Origin: Vesta saturnalis
Lineage: Eukaryota; Arthropoda; Insecta; Coleoptera; Lampyridae
Direction: 5' to 3'
Assembly (NCBI GenBank): GCA_036346205.1
Contig: JARFJB010001495.1
Span: 3,736,001 to 3,800,000, forward strand
DNA length: 64,000 nucleotides
Shown here: positions 13,916 through 24,679 of the stretch, in pieces
Layout of the letters: each line of letters begins with the position of its first letter
Numbering within the stretch: position 1 is the first letter of the stretch
Program-made: the position numbers and the translations under genes
Notes under the pieces: generated by a model
The model's input: only the letters and a program-made list of their open reading frames with translations
What the model was told of the DNA's origin: nothing
Database searches by the model: none

Positions 13916-13984
13916 GCCAGCTTTAACATGTAGCTTATCATACTATTTCTGTTTACCTTACAGTAAAGTACCATTTAAAACAAA

Positions 13985-14660
13985 ATGAAATTCTTAGTAA
14001 GTATTAAATTAAATTTATTTATACGTAGTTTAAAACCACTTTACATATTAAACCAAAGTGAATTATATTTTCAAAAAGGAAATAACATAAAATCATTTTT
14101 AGGTGTGTGTTCTCGCTCTTGCAGCGCTTGTTTATGCTGAAGAGGAAAAGAAGAACGAAAAACGTGGAATTCTTGGATTGGGATATGGCCACGGAGTTGG
14201 AATTGGACACGGATTATATGATCACGGACATGGTCTTGGACATGGAGTAGCTATTGCCGCCCCAGCTGTTAGTGTAGGACATGCCGCAATTGCTGCACCA
14301 GCTATTAGTTACGGACATGATTACCATTTAGGACATGGTTTGGGATACGGTTTAGGACATGGACTTGGATATTCCACATTTGGCCATGGAGTTAGCTACC
14401 ACGCTCCAGCAGTAGTTGCCGCACCAGTTGTTAAAGCTGCCGTTGCTGCTCCCGTAGTTGCAAAAACCGTTGTATCTGCCGCACCAGCTATCTCTTATGG
14501 ATATGGTGCTGGTTTAGGTTATGGTCATGGTTTAGGATATGGAGTAGGTTATGGTCATGGTTTAGGATATGGATTAGGTTATGGTCATGGATTAGGTTAT
14601 GGTCATGGATTAGGTTATGGTCATGGATTAGGTTATGGTCATGGATGGTCCAAATGGTAA
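13985..14660 (+). CDS. Glycine-rich cuticle-type secreted protein 1 (two exons)
   Basis: Exon 1 (13985-13996) encodes only MKFL. A GTAAGT donor and TTTTTAG acceptor define a 106-bp phase-0 intron, and exon 2 is 14103-14660. The 189-residue product begins with a signal peptide, MKFLVCVLALAALVYA, then a charged EEEKKNEKR segment and RGILGLGYGHG. The centre has alanine-proline blocks (AAPAVSVGHA, AAPVV) typical of low-complexity insect cuticular proteins. The C-terminus has tandem GYGHGL hexapeptides ending WSKW. There are no cysteines in the mature part. The likely role is a structural component of cuticle or a related extracellular matrix; a gly/his-rich antimicrobial-like role cannot be excluded. 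The start follows from the intron and from four conserved copies. Confidence 0.8.
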
Positions 14661-15530
14661 AACTGTGTATATTGATATATTTTTTATATCACTGTGTAAA
14701 TAATTTATAATTAATTCAATATATTTTTTATACTTTCTTCAATTTATTTAAAATTGTTTTTTAAATTATTAAAATACAAATTGCGCCTAAAAGATTGTTT
14801 GAATTGATACATAATTCAGGATATCAAAAAAATGTATGTTAACTAGATCGTCGTTAGATAATAGTCGGGTAATTATTACGATATGTGTATGCAAGCTTCT
14901 TAATCATGTGCACTGTAGTTATTCCAAATCAAAATTAAATATTCGTTGAGTATTTCGTTAATATATTTATAAATACAAACAGATTGAGTGCTGTCGCCAA
15001 GAGCGTAATAAGATTATTACCAATACCACTTGGAAATTTTCTTTAGAGTAAACGTAGACGCAAAAAGAATTTGAATCAGCCGTAAAAAAACTAAATTCTA
15101 GTTTTTGGCAGGTTTATGTCAAGGTCTCTATTTTGATAAACTGATTTACAGTTTCAGCAATCATCTTTGGTAACTGTTAAAATTTGGAGTTAAGGTTTAG
15201 GTGTATACATTTTAAAAAGCAGCCTATTATTAGATTTGATAAGTGAAAATAAAGAGGCAATCCACATTTAAAAGTTATTTGATACTTTTAATTAAAAAAC
15301 CTTAAAAAGAGGTGCTAAGTGTCTTCAGAGAAATGTCCTAATTAAGTTATTGATCGCCTTAGTAACTAACAAACCATCACTACGTTATTAAAACCATAAT
15401 TTTGCCAACACTACATTTTCTGTTGTTAAGTCCAGATATGCAGTTTATTAGATGTTGCTGTCACGTACGTAAACCATGGTAAAAATTGGTAAAAAAATAA
15501 TAAACTACGTTTAATCACCAGCAAACTATA

Positions 15531-17476
15531 CACCGTGTCCCAGATAACATTTCCAGCATGGGGATCTCGCTTATTATAAAAGATACAGATTTGGTTAAAT
15601 TAGATGAATTACTCCTAACGATTAGTGAAATTATAGGACACTCTCCAATTTCCAAATTTACATGTATTTTAAGACTTATGGCAAGAAAAACAAAAATGTC
15701 AAATTTCTTTTTCTTGTAATATCTTTTTTGTTATATTAGACATATAAATTTTATTTGCACTTTCTTAAGATATTTTTTGTGCAGAATTTAAATATCAATT
15801 TGGATTTTTATTTGCACTTTCTATTTTTTAGTTTCAACCCCTAAATTTAATTCTTCTTATGGAACGACAAGTCGGCTTTGAAATAATTGATCGTGTTTTT
15901 TTATCCTCTTTACAATGATATAGCACATGTACTATCTATTTTTAAAAACAACAAAGAAAATTTAAAAACGTATTTTATTAAAGACTCTAACAATAAGTAG
16001 ACCGTGAAACATGAGAAAATGACAAACAATAGATAACAACAAGAGTTAAGCAGGTAATAGTATTGGAGATAATCATCCAATTATAAAAGATGTTCAAACA
16101 ATTGACCATTCCGTTCTAAACATAATTGTGCCCTGCGTAGTGTCGACGTAATTGCTCTGCGTAGTTTTTGGCGTTTAATGCTACCAAATGCTTCAAGAAC
16201 AGCTTCACGAAGATGTTCGGCATTCTCAAATGTTTGCACGTACACTCGATTTTTTACGTAGCCCCAAAGGAAAAAGTCCAAGGGCGTTAAATCTGGAGAT
16301 CTGGGTGGCCATAAAATCGGCCCTCGATTACCAATCCATAAATTTGGAAACCGATTATTAAGATATTCGCTGATGATGTTTGAATTGTGGGGTGGGGCGC
16401 CATCTTGTTGCAAGCAGATATTAATATTCTCAATCAGTGGTAAATCATCAAGTTTATTTTCTAAATGAGTTTGTAGTAAATTCAAATACCTTTCACTGTT
16501 TAATGTTTCGTTAAAAAATATGGGCCCAATAAGTTTAGCGCCTAAAATGCCACACCAGACGCTAAACCAAATCTCACTTGATGCCGACTTTCCTTAACAA
16601 CGTGAGGATGTTCACGGTCCCAAAAGTGAACATTGTGTCGATTGAAAAGGCCATTATTTATAAATCTGCTTTCGTCAGACCACAAAATCGTAGCTATAAA
16701 ATTATCGTTATTCTCACATTGATTAGCATACCATTGGCAAAATTGTAATCTTCTCCCCTGATCTCCATCTCTAAGTCCTCTTTTAAATTAATTACCAAAT
16801 TTCTGTACGTACGAGCACTGGGCTGCCTTCTTTCAGGATACAGCCTCAAGTACATCCGTTCAGCTTCTAAACTGTTTTTATGAGACAAGATGCAACAACT
16901 CAACATATCAAACTTTTCAGTATTAGTAAATAAAGCCATGTTTGACACAAAAATATTCTGGAACGAATAATTTTTAAGTGACATTAAATTCGATTGTGTT
17001 TTTATGTTTCACAGCCTGCTTATTGTTAGAGTCTTTAAAAAAATACATTTTTTTTTAATTTTCTTTGTTGTTTTTAAAAATGTGCTATATCATTGTAAAG
17101 AGGATAAAAAAACACGATCAATTATTTCAAAGCCGACTTGTCGTTCCATAAGAAAAATTTTATTTAGGGGTTGAAACTAAAAAATAGAAAGTGCAAATAA
17201 AAATCCAAATTGATATTTAAATTCTGCATAAAAAATATCTTAAGAAAGTGCAAATAAAATTTATATGTCTAATATAACAAAAAAGATATTACAAGAAAAA
17301 GAAATTTGACATTTTTCTTTTTCTTGCCATAAGTCTTAAAATACATGGAAATTTGGAAATTGGAGAGTGTCCTATAATTTCACTAATCCTTAGGAGTAAT
17401 TCATCTAATTTAACCAAATCTGTATCTTTTATAATAAGCGAGATCCCCATGCTGGAAATGTTATCTGGACACGTTG
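15531..17476. mobile_element. Mariner-type element with about 480-bp terminal inverted repeats
   Basis: The ends read CACCGTGTCCCAGATAAC at the left and, reversed, CAACGTGTCCAGATAAC at the right. TA duplications lie at 15529-15530 and 17477-17478. The inverted repeats extend far inward: 15531 to about 16013 matches the complement of about 17003-17476, including blocks around AAGACTCTAACAATAAG and GACACTCTCCAATTTCC. The transposase is on the minus strand between them. The element lies in the spacer downstream of cuticle gene 1, and sequence on both sides matches downstream flanks of the other gene copies. Confidence 0.88.
16081..16984 (-). pseudogene. DD41D-type mariner transposase, two frameshifts
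   Basis: Three frame segments join into one transposase. The first, from 16984, has the helix-turn-helix N-terminal part (LYPERRQPSARTYRNLV). The middle segment has LWSDESRFINNG, the first catalytic Asp. The last, to 16081, has QQDGAPPHN, the second Asp, and SPDLTPLDFFLWGYVK, the third Asp. I count 41 residues between Asp 2 and Asp 3, the spacing of the rosa-like DD41D group. Frame changes lie near 16,745 and 16,567. All catalytic residues are present, so inactivation looks recent. The enzyme would cut at the long inverted repeats and join at TA. Confidence 0.82.
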
Positions 17477-17612
17477 TATAAAGATTTTAATGTGGAGAAT
17501 CAAAAATTTTACTTCAACACAAAAAACAGTTAATCTTTTTTTTACGGGGAAACCGATATTTTAATAAAACTCAAAATTTTTTGCTGAATACAAGGCACCG
17601 AAAGTAGTTTTA

Positions 17613-20254
17613 GAGGAAGTGGTCCGAATATGGAACCCTGATTTGTTTTTTTATTATAACTTACTTATTATATTAACAAAAACTATTAAAATTCATCTAT
17701 AGATACCATAGGACATTTGTAACAAAATTGCAAAATATATTTTTTGTTAAATGAAGTATATTGATATTATAAAAAAAATATATAAAGTGGGGTACATTTT
17801 TTCAACTAAATAAATTTCCATTACGCGATAAAAAATATTAAATAAAACAACATAAAAAACAATGTATGCCTAAGTAAAGAAATAAGAAAAGGAAAAACTA
17901 AAGTTATTGACAAAAATCACAAATGTAAAAATCTTGTTCTGCTCCGGAACACTCTTCATGAGCCCAGAGACTACACATTACTGAACCCACTTTTCTCCTC
18001 TGATATCATCAGAAAATCGTTGTTCACAAAATATACACGAAGCACCTTTACTGTCAGGAGTATCTTGGCCGATTTGATATACGTCAAGGTCATCATCTCC
18101 GGGCAAAAATTCATCTTCCTCTTCTTCATCTGAACGAAATCTGGTTTGAGTTTTTCGTTTGGGTTTCGCTACATTTTCTTTCAACTTTACTTCAGATACT
18201 TTTTGTTTTCCCTTTTTCTCGTTTGTCTTTACGTTTTCTTCCGTTTCCATTGAAAATATTTTTCTTTTCCCGTTTCCTTCTTTTGATTTCCTTATTTTCT
18301 CAATAGATAATTCAAGATCTGTTTTATTCGGAGATGAAGTCATAATTTGGGAACGAGAGCTTTTTCTTCCTCTTGTAGATGCTCGTTTTGTAACTGAAGG
18401 GACAGGTGAAAGAATGAATGGGCTGATGAATGTATTTGAACAGTTTTCTAATACTACGGTTGTTGAGGCCATTGTGCAACTTAATGGTGGATCTGGATTT
18501 TTAGAACAACTTGGTTGTGGAACTTCTGAAGCAAGACTTTGGGCAGGACCACATGTCAGTTCTTCCAACTGATTTTCAGTTGAGCTATAGGTTTTTCAGC
18601 TTCAATGTTTTCAGCAATGAAATCAGCATTTGAAAAAATCTGTTTATTTATTGGCCAGATTCAGGTTACTTTAAATCGATTTGTAACTATCTCTCCCATC
18701 TGGCATTTTAGAAATACTTCACCCAATAACTCCGCCAGGTCAAATTGTGCTAATGCTCTGTTATTAATGCGAATCCAAGTTCTGACCTGTTCGCTGTAAT
18801 ACGCTTTTAGTGGTCCCATGAACTTTTTATCAAGTAGTTGGAGTTTATGGGTTGAATGAGGAGGGAGAGATATGATGCAGACATTATTTTCCCTTGCCAA
18901 TTTTATTATGTCCAAATTTCTGGTGTGGCTGTAATGGCCATCTACTATGAACAACATAAGTGATTCTTTGGTTGGTTTTACAAACTGGATAAAATGGTTG
19001 AACCATTCTGTGAATAAATTTTGCTGAATCCAGCCACTTGGATGTACTGCATGGATGCTACCAGCTGGTGCTCCGCGCATGAGCTGATCATTTTTATTTT
19101 TTCTTGAGAAGTTAAGCATTGGGGGAACAAATTGCCCTCCTGCACTCATTGCTGCAACCATAGTCACTAGCGAACCTCTCTCAACCGATGTAATGCCAAC
19201 ACCTTAGAAATCCTCGACGGTACAACGGAAAAACCAGTTTCGTCGACATTAAATATTTGGTGTGGTCCATAGTTATGTTTTACATATTGTGCCTCAAGGT
19301 TATCGAAAAATATTTTGATATTTTCCTTGTTGAACCCCAAAGCCCTTGCAAAATAGGTTCCAGTTGGTCTTCGCAGGGATAGTTGATTTTTATGCCTAGT
19401 TAAAAAAGCATCAAACCAGCTACGACCTGCAATACCATTTTTAAAAGGATTTTTAATTCCATTATTAATAGCCAGTGTGTATGCCATTTTACATAGATCT
19501 TTTCTGGTTAAACCAAAAAACTGAGACTCCATTTTGAGAATATACTCAACTAATTCTTCTTCTGTAGCATATCCAAGAATTGGTTTTCGTCCCAGTTTGG
19601 TACTTATAATATCAGCAACGGAAAAGTCGCTCATTTTCGCTTTTTTTATCATTCTCTGCAAAGTCGATCTTGGGACTCGAAAACTTTTGGAGGCAATTTT
19701 TAAACCCATGTGTTTTTGTTGTACAGCGTCAACATCTCGCTTCATATCCTCCTCGTTCCACTTTTTCCTCAGATTACGACGAATAAATTTTCTGTTATTG
19801 CCGGACATTGTTAGCCTGTAAAAAAACAGAACATTTTATTGCTTCGGTCCGAATATGGGCCCCTGGCCCATATTTAACTCACACAAGGGGCCCATATTTC
19901 AAAATGTTTACATTCAGAATAAATATTAGGTTATAATTCTGTAAATTTGTTTGCGTTCATAACCTATACTAGAATCTCTTTTCAAACCTTTTCTGAGCCA
20001 GACTGGTATATATCAGTTCCGAAGTAATGAAAAGAAATACCAATATCACGTAATATATACTTATCCAATAAAATTCTTTCAACGGTCAAAAACATACAAA
20101 CCTCACTGTGCAACAGCAATGCGTGTACTGATCGCAGCACTTGTAGATATAGTGTAGGAGCCTTTTAGTATATTTAGCTATTTTTTGACACTCATTTCAT
20201 AGATAGTTCGGGGGCCCACATTAAATGCATAGCCCATATTCGAACCAGTTCCTC
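17613..20254. mobile_element. Pogo-like DNA transposon
   Basis: Terminal inverted repeats of 21-23 bp are at 17611-17633 (TAGAGGAAGTGGTCCGAATATGG) and the complement of 20234-20256, with two mismatches. TA dinucleotides at 17611-17612 and 20255-20256 fit the TA target of the pogo/Tc1 superfamily. Extra copies of GGCCCATATT in both orientations occur near 19,867-19,902 and 20,231-20,240 as subterminal repeats. It encodes one broken transposase on the minus strand. It is inserted in the same cuticle-gene spacer as the mariner at 15.5-17.5 kb. Confidence 0.82.
17904..19808 (-). pseudogene. Pogo-type transposase with C-terminal zinc-finger-like tail
   Basis: From the start at 19808, residues 1-60 form a psq/CENP-B-like helix-turn-helix (KSFRVPRSTLQRMIKK). 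Residues 90-170 form the second DNA-binding part (GIAGRSWFDAFLTRH), followed by FNVDETGFSV, the first catalytic Asp. After a frameshift near 19,180 comes AMSAGGQFVPPM, VDGHYSHTRNLDII with Asp 2, and LLDKKFMGPLK with Asp 3. A TGA at 18661-18663 interrupts the usual TGIWP motif. Another frameshift near 18,570 leads to a long charged linker and then CIFCEQRF. A last frameshift near 17,980 gives a tail with WAHEEC and YICDFC, a PHD-like Cys/His set. All three Asp are kept, with four lesions in total. Confidence 0.85.
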
Positions 20255-20867
20255 TACTATTACTACGAAACGCATGCTTTATCCCAAGTATAAATTTAGA
20301 AAATGAAAGAAAACACCGACACAGGAGACGATCGATACCTTTAAAAAGCTAAGATATATGAATCATATCCTCCTAACAACTAAAGCTATATGCGTTAAGT
20401 CAAACCAAAGTAAGTATATGTTATATTGAATTTATATATATACGCAAATACGTTATATACTTTGTGTAAATTTAAAAATTCGTATATATAATACATAATG
20501 CTATTTAAATTTAACAGTTCATGACAGTTGATCACTTTTTAGATTATATTTTGCACCATAAATGATATGGGTTGTCTTAAATTCTATAGTTCGTTATCAT
20601 GTCGCAATGGTGCTGTTACACAGTGTAAACCTTTTTTTATTTTTTATTTTAGTGTTGACCTTCCGCAATAGTCAAGTGGTCCGGATCAATCTTTACACAC
20701 GTTATCTGAAGAAATTGCTTTCGCATACTTTCAAAGATTGTTTTCGTTTTCGTCTTGCAATACGTACGATACCTTCACCTTCACGTGCGTCTCTGATTTA
20801 TTAGCAATGAGTGGCCCAGTTTTCGTTCACACGTAATTAAAAAAAGCCGAACTGTGGACATTTCCAC

Positions 20868-20875
20868 TATATAAA
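20868..20875 (+). promoter_or_regulatory. TATA box of the dead cuticle-type copy
   Basis: TATATAAA in the same context (TTTCCACTATATAAAGC) as in the intact copies, 77 bp upstream of the former start codon. The promoter has survived although the gene is disabled. Confidence 0.7.
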
Positions 20876-20944
20876 GCTACATTTAGTTTGTATCTTTTCA
20901 TTCCATTGTTGTTGGCGTTATAGTAAAGTACTATTTAAAACAAA

Positions 20945-21473
20945 ATTAAATTTTTGGTAGTATTGAATTTAATTTATCTATATTATTTAAAGCCACTAGC
21001 AATCCGTACATATTAAAGCAAGGCACATGTAACAATATTCTAAAATTATTTTTAGGTGCGTATTCTCGCCCTTGCAGCAGTAGTTTACGCAGGAAAAGAA
21101 AACAAGAACCAAAAACGTGGAATTCTTGGTTTGGGCTACGGTCGCGGATTATATGTGATAACGGACTTGAACATGGTCTTGGTTATGGAGTGGTTGATGC
21201 CGCCCCAGCTGTTGGTGCAAGACATGCTGCACCAGCTGTTACTTACGGATAGGGTTAAGTTAAGGACATAGACTAGGTCACGGAATTTGCTATTTAGTCC
21301 ACGTTGTACTCGTTTCTTGGGCAGTACTTTTAAACTACCGTTACTGCTCCGTAGTTACAAAAACAGTTGTTTCTGCTGCTTCCGCTACCTCTATAGGACA
21401 CGATTATGGCTATGGTCATAGTTTAGGATATGGATTATGTTATGGTTTTAGATTGGAATACCTCAAATGGTAA
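20945..21473 (+). pseudogene. Cuticle-type gene copy 2, degenerate
   Basis: Exon 1 is recognisable (20945-20956) but its ATG is ATT. Exon 2 starts at 21056 after an intact acceptor and reads VRILALAAVVYAGKENKNQKRGIL, shown here only to mark the homologous signal peptide and KR segment. It then shifts frame near 21,150, meets stops in the region of 21,250 and loses most glycine-rich repeats. The end still shows GYGH-like remnants and AAATGGTAA at 21465-21473, matching the SKW-stop end of the intact copies. Start loss plus frameshifts make it non-coding. It lies in tandem between gene 1 and gene 3. Confidence 0.85.
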
Positions 21474-22776
21474 ACCTATTTATATTAGTGTATTATTTGT
21501 GTCACTGTGTAAATAATTTATTATTAGTTCAATATAGTTTTTATACCATTATTTATTATGTGAAAATTTTTAAAATTGTTAAAATATTAAAACTATATTC
21601 TAGTTTTTATGAGTAAAAATTCAAATGCAGTCCTCGTTTAAAAGTTATTCGATACTTTTAACAAGAAAACCTTAAACAATGTGAAATATCGTAATGAAAT
21701 TATTGATCTACTTTGTAACTAACAAAACCATCACTGCTTTATTGACACTATACTCTTACCAATAATACGTTTCTTGTTATTGAGTCACGATGTGCAATTT
21801 TCAAAATAATACAGCCTATTGCACGTATGTAAGCCTTCTTTTCATGGTAAAGAAGAATTTAACAACAAAACAAAGATGGTTAATCTATTTTAATGGAACA
21901 TCGATATGTTAGTCAAGCCCAAAACTAAAGACATTAAAAGTATCTTCATTGTTACAATGGAACAAGTGTAAATTTAGAAAATTACAGAGGAAAGGCAGAT
22001 ACTGGAAACTATAGATTTAAAAAACTATGAAATATGGTTTTATCCACCTAACGACTAAACCAATATTCTCGAAGTGAAGCCAAAGTATGTAAATTATATT
22101 CAATTTATGTATAAGTAAAGTAAAGTTATATACTTAGTTGTTTACGTTTTAGATGATATGTTGAACCGTAAGAAACATAAGTTGTCTTTAATTCCATAGT
22201 TCGTTACCATGACGCAATGGCGCTGTTTTACGCTTGGGTACTAATGTAACCTTTTTTTGGGGGGTTAACCTTGCGCAAGACATTCAAACGGTCCTTATAA
22301 TCCCTTTTGACACCAGCCATTCCAGGGAACTGGCGTCATACCAATGATTATCGTTACCCTTTTCTTCTTGCTTTTTTTCAGTATTGTTTACATTTATGTC
22401 ACCAAATTACCTCTTTCTGTTGTCGATTTCTCGTAACAAAAAAAATGAATTATTTTGCTGACGTTCCTACGCAATCCGCTCATCACATATTTGTCCGGTT
22501 CTGTATACTTCCACTCTTCCATTGTATTGCTCGTCTTATATTAGTTACATTTTCATATATTTTGACGTTCAATAAAGACGTTTCGTTCCCCCATTTACAT
22601 GCTTCTTCCTTTATCATTTGCAAGATATACTACAAACTAATGTATCCTATAATCGTTAGTCGTGCAATATTGAGGTGGACTGGTATATGCTGCCTTCACT
22701 TACACGTCTTTGGAATGTGGGTGGGCCAGTTTTCGTTTACACATGATTAAAAAATCCGATGTATGAACATTTCCAC

Positions 22777-22784
22777 TATATAAA
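22777..22784 (+). promoter_or_regulatory. TATA box of cuticle-type gene 3
   Basis: TATATAAA 77 bp upstream of the ATG at 22854, in the block shared by all copies. Confidence 0.8.
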
Positions 22785-22853
22785 GCCAGCTTTAGCTTTT
22801 AGCTTGTCATACTATTTCTGTTTGCGCTACAGTAAAGTACCTCGTAAAACAAA

Positions 22854-23669
22854 ATGAAATTTTTGGTAAGTACTACATTTAATTTATCTATATAATTTAA
22901 AGCCACTAACAACACTTACATATTAAAGCAAAGATTACTATACTTACATTGACGCAAAGTACATGTGATAATAAACTAAAATTACTTTTAGGTGTTTCTT
23001 CTCGCCCTTACAGCAGTTGTTTACGCAGAAGAAGAAAAGAAAAACGAAAAACGTGGAATTCTTGGTCTGGGATATGGTCACGGAGTTGGATATAATTACG
23101 GACTTGGATATGGTCTTGGACATGGAGTAGCTGTTGCCGCCCCAGCTGCAATTGCTGCACCAGCTGTTAGTGTAGGACATGCTGCAATTGCTGCACCAGC
23201 CGTTAGTGTAGGACATGCTGCAATTGCTGCACCAGCTGTTAGTGTAGGACATGCTGCAATTGCTGCACCAGCTGTTACTTACGGACATGATTTGGGATAC
23301 AGTTTAGGGCATAGTCTGGGCCATGGAATTAGCTACTCAGCTCCAGCAGTAGTTGCCGCCCCAGTTGTTAAAGCTGCCGTTGCTGCTCCCGTAGTTACAA
23401 AAACAGTTGTTCCAGCTGCTCCTGCCATCTCTATTGGACACGATTATGGATATGGTCATGCCTTAGGATATGGTCATGGCTTAGGATATGGTCATGGCTT
23501 AGGATATGGTCATGGCTTAGGATATGGTCATGGCTTAGGATATGGTCATGGCTTAGGATATGGTCATGGCTTAGGATATGGTCATGGCTTAGGATATGGA
23601 TTAGGCTACGGTTATGGTTTAGGGTATGGATTAGGTTACGGTTATGGGTTGGGATACTCTAAATGGTAA
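22854..23669 (+). CDS. Glycine-rich cuticle-type secreted protein 3 (two exons)
   Basis: Exon 1 (22854-22865) encodes MKFL and ends at GTAAGT. The 126-bp intron ends in TTTTAG. Exon 2 is 22992-23669. The product has 229 residues: signal peptide (hydrophobic LLALTAVVYA), EEEKKNEKR, a short GYGHG region, four near-identical VSVGHAAIAAPA units (36-bp tandem repeats at about 23,145-23,280), an AAPVVKAAVAAPVV block, and about eight tandem GYGHGL units (18 bp each, 23,449-23,598) before GYSKW. The AAPA/AAPV motifs and Gly-Tyr-His bias fit a low-complexity cuticular protein. Compared with gene 1 it has more AAPA and GYGHGL units, as expected from slippage. Confidence 0.82.
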
Positions 23670-24439
23670 ATCTGTTTATCTGGTATATTATTTATGTCAC
23701 TATGTAAATAATTTATTATTAATTCAATATAATTTTTACACTATTTTTATTTATTTATCTTAAATCTTAAATTGTTGAAATACTAGAGCTACATTCTAGT
23801 TTTTGAATAGTGTGGATGAACTTGTAATTTGGGATAAACAAATTTATGGTATACGTGTACACACTCCCACATCTGTTAAAATGAGGTTTTAAGATTTAGC
23901 TTGCGAAAAGCTGCCATTTATTAGATTTTGTGAGTAGGAACTGGAATGCAGTCCAAATTTAAAAGTTATTTGGTACTTTTAATAGAAAATCTTGAAAAAT
24001 TGCGCTGAACATCATTAAGGGAAACATGGTAATTAAGTTATTGATTTCCTTTGCAACTAACAAAACGATCATTGTATTATTAAGACAATAATTTTAGCAA
24101 CAATAAAATTCCCGCTGTTAAGCATTAAGGCTCACAATATGCAGTTTTCAAAAAAATGAAATTAATATACGTACGTAAGCGTATTTTCCTTGGTAAAAAT
24201 CGACAAAGAATTACTGGAAAACCGATATATTAATAAGACCAAAATTTTTTTGTAACATTAAACACACTATAGAAATAGTTCCGTTACTATTTACGTACTT
24301 CATCTCTTAGCCTATCAAGTACAAATTTACAAAATTAACAAAAAACGCAAACACTAGAATCTTTAAAAAGTATAAGATATGGTTGATTACTGAGTAAACC
24401 TATATATGTTAGATGTGTTCCATTTCCATGAATTCCTGG

Positions 24440-24600
24440 TCCTCCATCTCGTGTATTGATGAGATTCTTGGAAGAACCTAAATTATTTCGACGACTTTTC
24501 GACCAAATCATATTTGTTATCCTCATCCACCTGTGGATGACAAATATGATTTGGTCGAAACGTCGTCCAAATTATTTAGGTTGCTCTAAGAACCTCAATA
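24440..24600. repeat. Palindrome with hammerhead-like halves, probably Penelope-derived
   Basis: Two about 55-75-bp arms meet head to head near 24,533. The left arm reversed reads GGATGAGGATAACAAATATG then ATTTGGTCGAAAAGTC. The right arm reads GGATGACAAATATG then ATTTGGTCGAAACGTC (to 24564), and both continue with a TTATTTAGGTT block. GATGA plus a short stem (CAAAT/ATTTG) plus CGAAACGTC is the layout of the minimal hammerheads in terminal repeats of Penelope-like elements. The leading CTGA of the core is not intact on either arm. It could also be a chance palindrome or another transposon end. Confidence 0.45.
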
Positions 24601-24679
24601 AATAATAATTCCCCTAACCGATTAACTAATTGAATTTATTTGGATTACTTCAGGGTCCAAAATCATCGTTTGTTATTAT

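Larger units (their letters stand above)
22320..24360 (+). repeat. Left arm of about 2-kb inverted duplication
   Basis: This segment, holding cuticle-type gene 3 and its flanks, is the reverse complement of about 26,675-28,710, which holds gene 4. The outer edge is marked by CCAGGGAACTGG and TCAATGATTATCGTTACC-like blocks, the inner edge by CGCAAACACTAGAA. Homology covers promoter, intron, coding sequence and about 700 bp of 3' flank. The spacer of about 2.3 kb is unrelated repeat and mobile-element sequence. Confidence 0.85.

Noticed and set aside
22944..23288. Minus-strand frame of Ser/Cys/Asn repeats across cuticle-type gene 3 (and its counterpart at 27706-28035)
   Set aside because: Antisense shadow of the AAPA/GHAA repeats; the sense strand has the signal peptide, introns and promoter.
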